In this document: piece after piece, positions 16,380-24,779 of the stretch | How the letters are laid out: every line of letters begins with the position of its first letter | How positions within the stretch are numbered: the stretch's first letter is position 1 | Origin: [Mycobacterium] manitobense | GTDB taxonomy: Bacteria; Actinomycetota; Actinomycetes; Mycobacteriales; Mycobacteriaceae | Length of the DNA: 60,211 bases | Assembly (NCBI RefSeq): GCF_025821665.1 | Contig: NZ_JACKSJ010000258.1 | Location: forward strand, 140 to 60,350 | Direction of reading: 5' to 3' | Made by a program: the position numbers and the translations under genes | The notes under the pieces: model-generated | The model's input: the letters and a program-made list of their open reading frames with translations, nothing else | Told to the model about the DNA's origin: nothing | Databases searched by the model: none

Positions 16380-17321
16380 CTAGAGGACCTGGGACTCGAG
16401 GCGACGCAGATGTTCGCGCGGCGGGCCGAGCAGCTGGGCGCTGCCGTGGGCGCGCTTGAAGTACAGCTGGATGTCGTGTTCCCAGGTGATCGCGATGCCG
16501 CCGTGCAGCTGGATCGCCTCGCCCGCCACCGCGCTGAACGCCTCGCTCGCGGTGAACCGGGCCAGCGCCGCGGACGTGGCCGACGGCTCGGCGATCGCCT
16601 CGGTCACCACGGCCTTGGCCGACTGCACCAGCACGTAGAGGTCGGCCATCCGGTGCTTGAGCGCCTGGAAACTGCCGATCGGCCTGCCGAACTGCACCCG
16701 GTCCTTGGTGTAGGCGACCGTCAGCTCCAGACACCGCGCCGCGGCGCCGATCTGCTCGGCGGCCAGCAGCAGCGCCGCGATGTCGGCCAGCCCCGGATCG
16801 GCCCCGACGTCAGCGTCGGCCCGGCCCCGCACCCGCGCCAGCCGCCGCGTCGGGTCCATCGGCACGTGCGCCTCGACGGACACGTCGGCCCACCGCACCA
16901 GCCGGTCGCCGTCGAGGGCGATCACCACGTCGGCGACGTCGCCGTTCACCACGTACTCCGGGTCGAACACCACCGCGCCGATGCGGGTGCCCTCGGCCAG
17001 CCCCTCGAGGGCGTCGGTGTCCGGCTCGTCGGCGGCGAGCAGCGCGAGTTCGGCCAGGGTCGTGCCCAGCAGCGGCGTCGGCACCAGCGCCCGGCCCAGC
17101 TCCTCGATCACCACCGCCGCGTCGGCCAGTTCACCGCCGGCGCCGCCGAGCTCCTCGGGCACCACCAGCGCGGCCGCACCCACCTGCTCGCACAGCAGCT
17201 TCCACAGCGACTCGTCGTAACCGCGGTCGGACGCCATCGCCTCGCGCACCGCAACGGGGGAGGCGTGCTTGTCGACCAGTGCGGCGACCGTGTCGCGCAG
17301 CAATTCCCGCTCTTCACTCAT
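16380..17321 (-). CDS. fadE33: Acyl-CoA dehydrogenase subunit FadE33
   Basis: A 313-residue subunit of an alpha2beta2 acyl-CoA dehydrogenase. The C-terminal flavin-contact motif RVQFGRPIGSFQALKHRMADLY and the IQLHGGIAITWEHDIQLYFKRAHG segment are clear; the middle domain is short, as in the smaller partner subunits. In M. tuberculosis FadE33 pairs with FadE31 in late steps of steroid C/D-ring degradation. The ATG at 17321 overlaps the fadE32 stop (ATGA); an upstream extension in the same frame lies inside fadE32 and is rejected. It is the last gene of the fadD3-fadE31-fadE32-fadE33 operon and is followed by a strong terminator. Confidence 0.88.
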   Translation of the reverse strand: MSEERELLRDTVAALVDKHASPVAVREAMASDRGYDESLWKLLCEQVGAAALVVPEELGGAGGELADAAVVIEELGRALVPTPLLGTTLAELALLAADEPDTDALEGLAEGTRIGAVVFDPEYVVNGDVADVVIALDGDRLVRWADVSVEAHVPMDPTRRLARVRGRADADVGADPGLADIAALLLAAEQIGAAARCLELTVAYTKDRVQFGRPIGSFQALKHRMADLYVLVQSAKAVVTEAIAEPSATSAALARFTASEAFSAVAGEAIQLHGGIAITWEHDIQLYFKRAHGSAQLLGPPREHLRRLESQVL

Positions 17322-18289
17322 TCGCCGGCCCCCTCGGTCAGTGCCTCCAGCACGCGCCTGCGGTGCCACGCCGGGTCACCCCACGCCGAGCGCAGCGCCT
17401 GCACCCGCAGCAGCCACAGCGACAGGTCGTGTTCGTGGGTGAAGCCGATCGCCCCGTGGGTCTGCAGCGCCGAGCGCGCGGCCAGCAGCGCGGCGTCGGA
17501 GGCGGCGGCCTTGGCGGCGCTGACATCCCGTGCGGTGTCCGCGGATCCGTCGCCGAGCGACAGGGCCGCACCGTAGACGAGCGGGCGGGCCAGTTCGACG
17601 GCGATGAGCACGTCGGCCAGCTTGTGCTTGATCGCCTGGTACGAACCGATCGCACGGCCGAACTGGTGACGCTGCTTGGCGTACTCCACCGACTGGTCGA
17701 GCATCGCCTGTCCGGCGCCGACCAGCTGGGCGGCGGTGGCCAGCGCGCCGAATTCGTAGGCGCGGGCGACGTCGGCGGCGCGGGAATCACCGGTGGCGGT
17801 GACGTCGAACAGCTTTCGCGCCGGGTCCACGGACTCGTGCGGTGCGCCGGCGGACCCGTCACGCACACCCGCGTCGTCGGCGAGCAGCACCAGACCCGCG
17901 GTGTCGGCGTCGACGGCCCGCGGCACCTGAGGCGGCAGGGCGACGGTCGCGATCAGCTCACCGGACGCCAGCGCGGCGCTGCGCTCGTCACCGGCCAGCA
18001 GCACCGGCGCCACCGCGATCGACTCCGTCACCGGCCCCGGCACACACCAGCGGCCCAGCCGCTCGGCGGCCACCACGAGGTCGACCGGGTGGGCGTCGAT
18101 GCCGTCGAACTCCTCGGCGACAAGCAGCGCCGTGACGCCGAGGTCGGCCAGCTGCGCCCACACCTTGCGGCCGGGTCCGGCGTCACCGGCAGCCCAGGCA
18201 CGCACCGCACCCGGCACGTCGGCCGCGCCGAGCGCCGCGTCGATACTGGCGGCGAAATCACGCTGCTGTTCGTCGATCTCGAAGTTCAT
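17318..18289 (-). CDS. fadE32: Acyl-CoA dehydrogenase subunit FadE32
   Basis: A 323-residue acyl-CoA dehydrogenase subunit. It begins MNFEIDEQQRDFAASIDAAL and carries the flavin-contact RHQFGRAIGSYQAIKHKLADVL and the terminal THGAIGFTHEHDLSLWLLR. The middle beta-domain is reduced, as expected for the small partner of a heterotetramer. FadE32 is known to associate with FadE31. It overlaps both neighbours by 4 bp (ATGA at 18286-18289 and 17318-17321), so subunit stoichiometry is probably kept by translational coupling. It is controlled from the KstR2 box before fadD3. Confidence 0.88.
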   Translation of the reverse strand: MNFEIDEQQRDFAASIDAALGAADVPGAVRAWAAGDAGPGRKVWAQLADLGVTALLVAEEFDGIDAHPVDLVVAAERLGRWCVPGPVTESIAVAPVLLAGDERSAALASGELIATVALPPQVPRAVDADTAGLVLLADDAGVRDGSAGAPHESVDPARKLFDVTATGDSRAADVARAYEFGALATAAQLVGAGQAMLDQSVEYAKQRHQFGRAIGSYQAIKHKLADVLIAVELARPLVYGAALSLGDGSADTARDVSAAKAAASDAALLAARSALQTHGAIGFTHEHDLSLWLLRVQALRSAWGDPAWHRRRVLEALTEGAGE

Positions 18290-19431
18290 TTGGCCTGCCC
18301 TTTCGGCTCGCGGGGCAGACCCAGCAGCCGCTCGGCGATGATGTTGCGCTGGATCTCGTTGGTGCCCGCATAGATCGGCCCGCCGAGCGCGAACAGCAGT
18401 CCGTCGGTCCAGGAGCCTGCGAGTTCGGCGTCGGCGCCGTGCAGGTCGAGCGCGGTCTGGTGCAGCTCGACATCGAGGTCGGACCAGAACACCTTCGTCA
18501 CCGACGATTCCGCGCCCAGCTCGCCGCCACCGGCGACGCGGGTCACGGTGCCGAAGGTGTGCAGGCGGTAGGCCTGCGCCTTGATCCAGGCGTCAGCCAC
18601 CCGGTCGGCCATCGCCGAAGGGCGCCCACGCTCAGTCCATTCCGAGACCAGTCGTTCGGCCGGCGCCAGGAACCGCGCCGGGCTGCGCAGCGACATGCCG
18701 CGTTCATTGCTCGACGTGCTCATCGCGGCCCGCCAGCCGTCGTTGACCTCACCGATCACGTCGGCGTCGGGTACGAACACGTCGTCGAGGAAGATCTCGC
18801 CGAACCCGGTGTCGCCGCCGAGCTGGACGATCGGCCGAACGGTGACGCCGTCGGCCTTCAGGTCGAACATCACGTAGGTGAGGCCCTTGTGGCGCTGCGC
18901 CTCCGGGTCGGAACGGAACAGCCCGAACGCCCTGTCGCCGAACGGCGCCCGGGAACTCCAGATCTTCTGACCGTTGAGCAGCCAGCCGCCGTCGGTACGT
19001 GTCGCCGTCGAGCGCAGCGAGGCCAGGTCGCTGCCCGACTCCGGCTCAGACCAGGCCTGCGCCCAGATCTCTTCCCCGCTGGCCATTTTCGGCAGGATGC
19101 GGTCCAGCTGTTCGGCGGTGCCGTGCGCGAATAGCGTCGGCGCCAGCATCGAGGTGCCGTTCGCGCTGGCCCGCCCCGGCGCACCGGCGCGGAAGTACTC
19201 CTCCTCGTACGCCACCCACTGCAGCAGCGAGGCGTCCCTGCCGCCGTACTTCTCCGGCCAGGTGATCACCGAGAGGCCGGCGTCGAACAGCACCTTGTCC
19301 CACTGCCGGTGCTGGGCGAAACCCTCGGCGTTGTCGTAGGACGTCGTCGGGAACGAATCGCGGTTCGCCGCAAGGAACTCGCGCACCTCGGCGCGGAAGT
19401 CCTCGGCGGATTCGTCGAATGTCAGGTCCAT
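18286..19431 (-). CDS. fadE31: Acyl-CoA dehydrogenase subunit FadE31
   Basis: A 381-residue full-length acyl-CoA dehydrogenase. It contains AWSEPESGSDLASLRSTATRTDGG, NGQKIWSSRAPF, FDLKADGVTVRPIVQLGGDTGFGEIFLDDVFVPDADVIG, and the C-terminal IYAGTNEIQRNIIAERLLGLPREPKG. The position that is Glu in classical enzymes (YEG) is Ala here (YAG), as in other steroid-type enzymes of this group, where the base lies elsewhere. FadE31 is the larger partner for FadE32 and FadE33. Its start follows directly on the fadD3 stop (19432), showing a compact operon devoted to breakdown of the C/D-ring intermediate. Confidence 0.88.
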   Translation of the reverse strand: MDLTFDESAEDFRAEVREFLAANRDSFPTTSYDNAEGFAQHRQWDKVLFDAGLSVITWPEKYGGRDASLLQWVAYEEEYFRAGAPGRASANGTSMLAPTLFAHGTAEQLDRILPKMASGEEIWAQAWSEPESGSDLASLRSTATRTDGGWLLNGQKIWSSRAPFGDRAFGLFRSDPEAQRHKGLTYVMFDLKADGVTVRPIVQLGGDTGFGEIFLDDVFVPDADVIGEVNDGWRAAMSTSSNERGMSLRSPARFLAPAERLVSEWTERGRPSAMADRVADAWIKAQAYRLHTFGTVTRVAGGGELGAESSVTKVFWSDLDVELHQTALDLHGADAELAGSWTDGLLFALGGPIYAGTNEIQRNIIAERLLGLPREPKGQAK

Positions 19432-20997
19432 TCAGGCTTCTTCCTTCTCGGACATCGCTCGAAGCGCAGGCTTGACCACCTTGCCCCCGGGATTGCGGGG
19501 CAGCGCGTCGAGGAACTCCACCGATCGTGGTGTCTTGAAGTTGGCGAGATGCTCACGGGTGTGGGCGATCACCGTCTGCGCATCGAGGGACGAGCCGGGC
19601 AGGGCGACGACGAACGCCTTGCCGACCTCGCCGAGCCGCTCGTCGGGCACCCCGATCACCGCCGACTCCGCCACCCCGTCGAGGCGCGCCAGCACCTGTT
19701 CGATCTCGGCGGGGTAGACGTTGAACCCGCCGCAGATGTACATGTCCTTGAGCCGGTCGGTGATCCGCAGGTTGCCCGCCTCGTCGACGGTGCCGACGTC
19801 GCCGGTGTGCAGCCAGCCGTCGGCGTCGATCGCCGCCGCGGTCGCCTCGGGGTCGTCGAGGTAGCCGAGCATCACGTTCGGGCCGCGCAGCAGCACCTCG
19901 CCCTCGGGGCCCTCGCCGTCGATGCGCAGTTCGAAGTCGGCGATCGGCCGCCCGCAGGTGGTGGCGACGGTGATCGCGTCGTCGTCCGGCCGGCACATGG
20001 TGCCGAAGCCGGCGGCCTCGGTGAGCCCGTAGCCGGTGAGCACGATGTCGATGTCGAGTTCGGCCTGCATGCGCTCGATCAGCACCACCGGCACGACGGC
20101 GGCGCCGGTGACCGCGAACCGCAGCGAGCTCAGATCGTGCTCGGCCCGCCGGGGGTGGTCCAGCAGCGACTGGTAGATCGTCGGCGGTCCGGGCAGCACG
20201 GTCACGCGGTGCTCCGCCACGGCGGCCATCGCCCGTTCGGGGTCGAACGTCAGCAGCGGGATCAGCGTGGCGCCGGTCTGCAGGCAGGCCAGGATGCCCG
20301 CCTTGTAGCCGAAGTTGTGGAAGAACGGGTTGATGCACAGGTAGCGGTCGTCGCTGGTGAGCTCGCCGCACGCGGCCCACGCGGCGGGTGCGTCGAGGGA
20401 CTGCCGGTGGGCGCACAGCGCACCCTTGCTGCGCCCGGTGGTGCCCGAGGTGAACAGGATGTCGGACACGTCTTCGGGCCGGACCGCGGCGGCGCGGGCG
20501 TCTACCGCCGCGAGGTCGGTTCCGCGGGCGACGAAGTCGTCCCAGGTGCCGTCGGCCTTGTCGACGGGCACCCGGACGATGTGCCGCAGCGCGGGCAGAT
20601 CGGCACCGTCCAGGGATGCCGCCTTGTCGGCGCCGAGGAACTCCCCCGACGCGAACAGCAGCGGTGCGCCGGTGCGGCCGAGGACATCGGCGGCCTCGCT
20701 GGCGGTGTAGCGGGTGTTGAGCGGCACGAGGACGCCGCCGGCGTAGTGGGTGGCCAGGCAGGCCACCACCCAGTGCCAGGTGTTGGGGGACCAGATGGCA
20801 ACGCGGTCACCGGATGCGACGCCGAGGTCGATCATGGCGGCCGCGGCACGGCGGACGTCATCCCGCAACTGGGCGTAGGTGATCCGCCGGTCGTCGGTGA
20901 CCAGTGCGTCGTGGTCGGCGAACTGGTCGGCAATCCGGTCGAGGACCTGGGGAATGGTCCTGCCGTCGGACCGGTCTTGCCCGCCGGGCGTCGTCAT
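19432..20997 (-). CDS. fadD3: HIP-CoA ligase FadD3
   Basis: A 521-residue AMP-dependent acyl-CoA synthetase. Visible motifs are FTSGTTGRSKGALCAHRQ (P-loop), YGLTEAAGFGTM, GWLHTGDVGTVDEAGNLRITDRLKDMYICGG and the C-terminal catalytic lysine in RNPGGKVVKPAL. FadD3 is known to attach CoA to HIP, the C/D-ring propionate left after HsaD. This starts the KstR2-controlled part of the pathway and makes the HIP-CoA ligand that releases KstR2. It is the first gene of an operon with fadE31-33 and is divergent from fadE30; the KstR2 box at 21015-21028 is 17 bp from its ATG, with a GAGGAG ribosome site between. Confidence 0.92.
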   Translation of the reverse strand: MTTPGGQDRSDGRTIPQVLDRIADQFADHDALVTDDRRITYAQLRDDVRRAAAAMIDLGVASGDRVAIWSPNTWHWVVACLATHYAGGVLVPLNTRYTASEAADVLGRTGAPLLFASGEFLGADKAASLDGADLPALRHIVRVPVDKADGTWDDFVARGTDLAAVDARAAAVRPEDVSDILFTSGTTGRSKGALCAHRQSLDAPAAWAACGELTSDDRYLCINPFFHNFGYKAGILACLQTGATLIPLLTFDPERAMAAVAEHRVTVLPGPPTIYQSLLDHPRRAEHDLSSLRFAVTGAAVVPVVLIERMQAELDIDIVLTGYGLTEAAGFGTMCRPDDDAITVATTCGRPIADFELRIDGEGPEGEVLLRGPNVMLGYLDDPEATAAAIDADGWLHTGDVGTVDEAGNLRITDRLKDMYICGGFNVYPAEIEQVLARLDGVAESAVIGVPDERLGEVGKAFVVALPGSSLDAQTVIAHTREHLANFKTPRSVEFLDALPRNPGGKVVKPALRAMSEKEEA

Positions 20998-21014
20998 CGA
21001 TGCTCCTCTAACAA

Positions 21015-21028
21015 AGCAAGTGCTTGGT
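21015..21028. promoter_or_regulatory. KstR2 operator between fadD3 and fadE30
   Basis: AGCAAGTGCTTGGT fits the KstR2 consensus AnCAAGnnCTTGnT. It lies 17 bp from the fadD3 ATG and 16 bp from the fadE30 GTG, so one site can shut both promoters. The first 12 bases are identical to those of the box before kstR2. Confidence 0.92.
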
Positions 21029-21044
21029 AGGTTAGCCTACAGGG

Positions 21045-22196
21045 GTGATAGAGGTCCAGGAGTTCCGGGCCGAGGTCCGGCAGTGGCTCAGCGACAACCT
21101 GGTCGGTGACTTCGCCGCGCTCAAAGGCCTCGGTGGGCCCGGCCGCGAGCACGAGGCCTTCGAGGAGCGGCTGGCGTGGAACCGCCGTCTCGCCGAGGCC
21201 GGCCTGACGTGCCTTGGCTGGCCGGAGGAGCACGGCGGCCGCGGCCTGACGGTGGCGCACCGGGTGGCGTTCTACGAGGAGTACGCGATCGCCAACGCGC
21301 CGGCCAAGGTCAACCACCTCGGTGAGGAACTGCTCGGCCCGACGCTGATCGCGTACGGCACCCCCGAGCAGCAGCAGCGGTTCCTGCCCAGGATCCTCGA
21401 CGTCACCGAATTGTGGTCGCAGGGTTATTCGGAGCCCGGCGCGGGCAGCGATCTCGCCAACGTGTCGACCACCGCCGAGCTCGACGGCGACCAGTGGGTG
21501 ATCAACGGCCAGAAGGTGTGGACGTCGCTGGCGCACTGGGCGCAGTGGTGCTTCGTCATCGCGCGCACCGAGAAGGGCTCCAAGCGCCACGCCGGCCTGT
21601 CCTATCTGCTGGTGCCGCTCGACCAGCCCGGTGTCGAGATCCGGCCGATCATCCAGCTGACCGGCGACTCCGAGTTCAACGAGGTGTTCTTCGACGACGC
21701 CCGCACCGACGCCTCGATGGTGGTCGGCGAGCCGGGCGACGGCTGGCGGGTGGCCATGGGCACGCTGACGTTCGAGCGCGGCGTCTCGACGCTCGGCCAG
21801 CAGATCGAATACGCCCGCGAGTTGTCCGCGCTGGCCGAGGTGGCCAAGCGCACCGGCGCCGCCGACGACCCGCTGATCCGGGAGCGGCTGACCCGCGCGT
21901 GGGTCGGCCTGCGCACGATGCGGTCGTTCGCACTGGCGACGATGGACGTCGAGCAGCCCGGGCAAGATTCCGTCTCGAAGTTGTTGTGGGCCAACTGGCA
22001 TCGCGACCTCGGTGAGCTGGCGATGGAGATCGTCGGCGGCGAGGGTCTGACGCTGCCCGGCGGCGAATTCGACGAGTGGCAGCGGCTGTATCTGTTCTCC
22101 CGCTCGGACACCATCTACGGCGGGTCGAACGAGATCCAGCGCAACATCATCGCCGAGCGGGTGCTCGGCCTACCGCGGGAGCCAAAGGGAACATGA
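21045..22196 (+). CDS. fadE30: Acyl-CoA dehydrogenase FadE30
   Basis: A 383-residue acyl-CoA dehydrogenase with the complete fold: YSEPGAGSDLANVSTTAEL, NGQKVWTSLAHWAQWCFVIART, and FSRSDTIYGGSNEIQRNIIAERVLGLPREPKG at the end. The usual catalytic Glu position (YEG) is Gly (YGG). FadE30 is known to desaturate the propionyl-CoA side chain of HIP-type thioesters after FadD3. The GTG start at 21045 has no ribosome site; a -10-like TAGCCT at 21033-21038 ends 6 bp before it, so the mRNA is probably leaderless. The stop overlaps the ipdF ATG by 4 bp. Confidence 0.92.
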   Translation: MIEVQEFRAEVRQWLSDNLVGDFAALKGLGGPGREHEAFEERLAWNRRLAEAGLTCLGWPEEHGGRGLTVAHRVAFYEEYAIANAPAKVNHLGEELLGPTLIAYGTPEQQQRFLPRILDVTELWSQGYSEPGAGSDLANVSTTAELDGDQWVINGQKVWTSLAHWAQWCFVIARTEKGSKRHAGLSYLLVPLDQPGVEIRPIIQLTGDSEFNEVFFDDARTDASMVVGEPGDGWRVAMGTLTFERGVSTLGQQIEYARELSALAEVAKRTGAADDPLIRERLTRAWVGLRTMRSFALATMDVEQPGQDSVSKLLWANWHRDLGELAMEIVGGEGLTLPGGEFDEWQRLYLFSRSDTIYGGSNEIQRNIIAERVLGLPREPKGT

Positions 22197-22981
22197 CGCT
22201 GACCGAAGCGCCGAAGGAGATCGACGGGCACGGACTTCTGACAGGCAGGGTGGTGGTGGTCACCGCCGCGGCGGGCACCGGGATCGGTTCGGCGGTCGCC
22301 CGCCGGGCACTGGCGGAGGGCGCCGACGTGGTGGTCTCCGACTACCACGAACGCCGGCTGGGCGAGACGCGCGACGAGCTCGCGGCGCTCGGGCTCGGCC
22401 GTGTCGACGCCGTGGTGTGCGACGTGACGTCGACCGCGGCGGTCGATGCGCTGATCAGCACGGCCGTGGACAAGATGGGCCGGCTCGACGTCCTGGTCAA
22501 CAATGCCGGGCTGGGCGGTCAGACGCCGGTGGTCGACATGGACGACGACGAATGGGACCGCGTGCTGAACGTGACCCTGACCTCGGTCATGCGGGCCACC
22601 CGCGCGGCGCTGAGGTACTTCCGCGACGCCCCGCACGGCGGCGCCATCGTCAACAACGCCAGCGTGCTCGGCTGGCGCGCGCAGCACTCGCAGTCACACT
22701 ACGCCGCGGCCAAGGCCGGGGTGATGGCCCTGACCCGTTGCAGCGCAATCGAAGCCGTCGAGTACGGCGTGCGCATCAACGCGGTGTCGCCGAGCATCGC
22801 GCGGCACAAGTTCCTGGAGAAGACCAGTTCCTCGGAGCTGCTGGACCGGCTGGCGGGCGACGAGGCCTTCGGCCGGGCCGCCGAACCGTGGGAGGTCGCG
22901 GCCACCATCGCGTTCCTCGCCAGCGACTATTCCAGTTATCTGACCGGCGAGGTCATCTCGGTGTCCAGCCAGCGCGCGTAG
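22193..22981 (+). CDS. ipdF: Short-chain dehydrogenase IpdF
   Basis: A 262-residue SDR with TAAAGTGIGSAVARRALAEGA (cofactor loop), CDVT, NNAGLGG, the serine of NNASVLGWRAQHSQSHYAAAKAG, and the YxxxK pair. It corresponds to Rv3559c/IpdF, which oxidises the ring hydroxyl of the hydroxylated HIP-CoA derivative after side-chain removal. It overlaps fadE30 (ATGA at 22193-22196) and is co-transcribed with it from the KstR2-controlled promoter. In M. tuberculosis a PPE gene and kstR2 follow; here a two-component system gene cluster sits in that place. Confidence 0.88.
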   Translation: MTLTEAPKEIDGHGLLTGRVVVVTAAAGTGIGSAVARRALAEGADVVVSDYHERRLGETRDELAALGLGRVDAVVCDVTSTAAVDALISTAVDKMGRLDVLVNNAGLGGQTPVVDMDDDEWDRVLNVTLTSVMRATRAALRYFRDAPHGGAIVNNASVLGWRAQHSQSHYAAAKAGVMALTRCSAIEAVEYGVRINAVSPSIARHKFLEKTSSSELLDRLAGDEAFGRAAEPWEVAATIAFLASDYSSYLTGEVISVSSQRA

Positions 22982-23082
22982 CCCGAGTTTCCTCCCCCGT
23001 CGCTTCGCTCGCCCGAGCTTCTCCACCGAATCTTTACAATCGCTGCCGGGAAGCCCCACAACCGGCCCTTACAGTCGGACAT

Positions 23083-23751
23083 GTGAAGCGCATCCTGGTG
23101 GTCGACGACGAGCCGACCATCCTGGCCCAGGTCGCCACCCGGCTGCGCGCTGAAGCGTTCACCGTGGTCACAGCGGTCGACGGGCCGTCGGCAGTGGAGA
23201 CCGCCGCCGCCACCGCACCCGACCTCGTGGTGCTCGACGTGATGCTGCCCGGGTTCGACGGGCTCGAGGTGTGCCGGCGGATCCAGGCCGAACGTCCCGT
23301 CCCGGTGCTGATGCTCACCGCCCGCAGCGACGAGACCGACATGCTCATCGGGCTGGGCATCGGCGCCGACGACTACCTGACCAAACCGTTCAGCATGCGC
23401 GAACTCGTCGCGCGGGTGCGGGTGCTGCTGCGCCGGATGGACCGCGCCGGCGACGACCCGCAGCCGCTGCTGGTGGGCGACTGCCGCATCGATCTGCAGG
23501 CGCGGCGGGTGCACCGCGGCGACGACGAGATCCATCTCACCCGGACCGAATTCGACCTGCTGGCGTTTCTCATCGGCCGGCCCAGGGCCGTGGTGTCCCG
23601 CGACGTGCTACTAGAACAGGTGTGGGGCTGGGCCTCCGGGGTGGAGACCCGCACGGTCGACAGCCACGTCAAGGCGTTGCGGCGCAAGCTCGGTGCGGAA
23701 CTGATCAGGACGGTGCACGGCGTCGGGTACGCCCTGGAGACGCCGCGGTGA
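23083..23751 (+). CDS. OmpR-family response regulator
   Basis: A 222-residue two-component response regulator. The receiver domain has D8, D9, the phospho-acceptor D52 in LVVLDVMLPG, T79 and K101 in DDYLTKPFS; the C-terminal winged helix shows LTRTEFDLLAFLIGRP and RTVDSHVKALRRKLG with a final TVHGVGYALE. The GTG at 23083 gives the usual N-terminus (VKRILVVDDEP); the longer open frame upstream is inside ipdF in another frame. It overlaps the sensor kinase gene by 4 bp (GTGA). I do not recognise it as one of the named mycobacterial systems. Its place between ipdF and kstR2 is unlike the M. tuberculosis order. Confidence 0.9.
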   Translation: MKRILVVDDEPTILAQVATRLRAEAFTVVTAVDGPSAVETAAATAPDLVVLDVMLPGFDGLEVCRRIQAERPVPVLMLTARSDETDMLIGLGIGADDYLTKPFSMRELVARVRVLLRRMDRAGDDPQPLLVGDCRIDLQARRVHRGDDEIHLTRTEFDLLAFLIGRPRAVVSRDVLLEQVWGWASGVETRTVDSHVKALRRKLGAELIRTVHGVGYALETPR

Positions 23752-24779
23752 CCGTCCGCGGCCGGGCCGTCGCCTTCTGGGAGCGGCTGCCGAGGCCGTT
23801 GGACCCGTTCGCGTCCTTCAAGGTCAAGACCGCGCTGCTGGTGGCGGGCGCCATCACGCTGGCGTCGTTCACGTTCTGGATCGGCGCGAGCTGGCAGTTC
23901 CGGTACGCGCTGCTCGCCGCGCTGGTGACCGCCCTGGTGGTGACGCAGTTCCTCGCCCACGGGATGACGTCGCCGCTGCGGCAGATGACCGCCGCGGCGC
24001 GGGCGATGGCCCGCGGCGACTACAGCATCCGGGTGCGCGCCACATCGCGCGACGAGATCGGGCAGCTGGCAACGGCGTTCAACCAGATGGCGGCCGACCT
24101 CGGGGCGGCCGACGAGTACCGGCGCGGTCTGATCGCCAACGTCTCACACGAGTTGCGGACGCCGATCACCGCGCTGCACGCGGTGCTGGAGAACGTGATC
24201 GACGGTGTCGCCCAGCCCGACTCCGACACCATGCGGATGGCGTTGGCGCAGACCGAACGCCTCGGCGAGCTCGTCACCAATCTGCTCGACCTGTCCCGCG
24301 TCGAGGGCGGCGCGATCCCGTTGCGCCAGGAGCGGTTCGGCGTCGACGCGTTCCTGCGCGACGCGGTGGCCCATGTGGCGGCGGGTCAGGCGATCGTCGA
24401 GGTGCGGGTGTCCCCGCAGGCGTTGACCGCGGTTGCCGACCCGGCGAGGTTACGGCAGGTGGTGGTCAACCTGGTGCAGAACGCCATTCGGCACAGCCCG
24501 CCGGGCGGCCGGGTGTCGGTGCTGGCGTGCGCGGCGGCGCCGTCGGGCATCCGGCTCGACGTGTGCGACGAGGGGCCCGGCATCCCGGCTGCAGAGCGCG
24601 AGCGCGTGTTCCAGCGATTCACCCGTGGCGCCACCTCCGACGGTGGCACCGGGCTGGGCCTGGCCATCGCCCGGTGGGCCGTCGAGTTGCACGGCGGCGC
24701 CATCTCCGTCGCCGACGTCCGGACGGGCTGCCGGATCAGCGTCACGATCCCCGAACCGAGAGAACAGGTGCCCACATGA
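23748..24779 (+). CDS. Sensor histidine kinase with minimal extracytoplasmic part
   Basis: A 343-residue kinase from the GTG at 23748. Two membrane helices lie at about 28-46 and 53-70 with only a few residues between them, so there is no periplasmic sensor domain. A HAMP segment follows (SPLRQMTAAARAMARGDYSIRV, to about 122), then the dimerisation box NVSHELRTPITALH with H134, and the ATPase boxes (NLVQNAIRH, DEGPGIPAAERERVFQRF, GGTGLGLAIARW). Such intramembrane kinases often need a membrane partner to sense. The next gene, overlapping by 4 bp, encodes a multi-helix membrane protein and is a natural candidate for that role. Confidence 0.88.
   Translation: MTVRGRAVAFWERLPRPLDPFASFKVKTALLVAGAITLASFTFWIGASWQFRYALLAALVTALVVTQFLAHGMTSPLRQMTAAARAMARGDYSIRVRATSRDEIGQLATAFNQMAADLGAADEYRRGLIANVSHELRTPITALHAVLENVIDGVAQPDSDTMRMALAQTERLGELVTNLLDLSRVEGGAIPLRQERFGVDAFLRDAVAHVAAGQAIVEVRVSPQALTAVADPARLRQVVVNLVQNAIRHSPPGGRVSVLACAAAPSGIRLDVCDEGPGIPAAERERVFQRFTRGATSDGGTGLGLAIARWAVELHGGAISVADVRTGCRISVTIPEPREQVPT

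Noticed and set aside
19309..21030. A 573-codon plus-strand frame antisense to fadD3
   Set aside because: fadD3 on the other strand has all adenylate-forming motifs; the antisense product is compositionally biased and meaningless.
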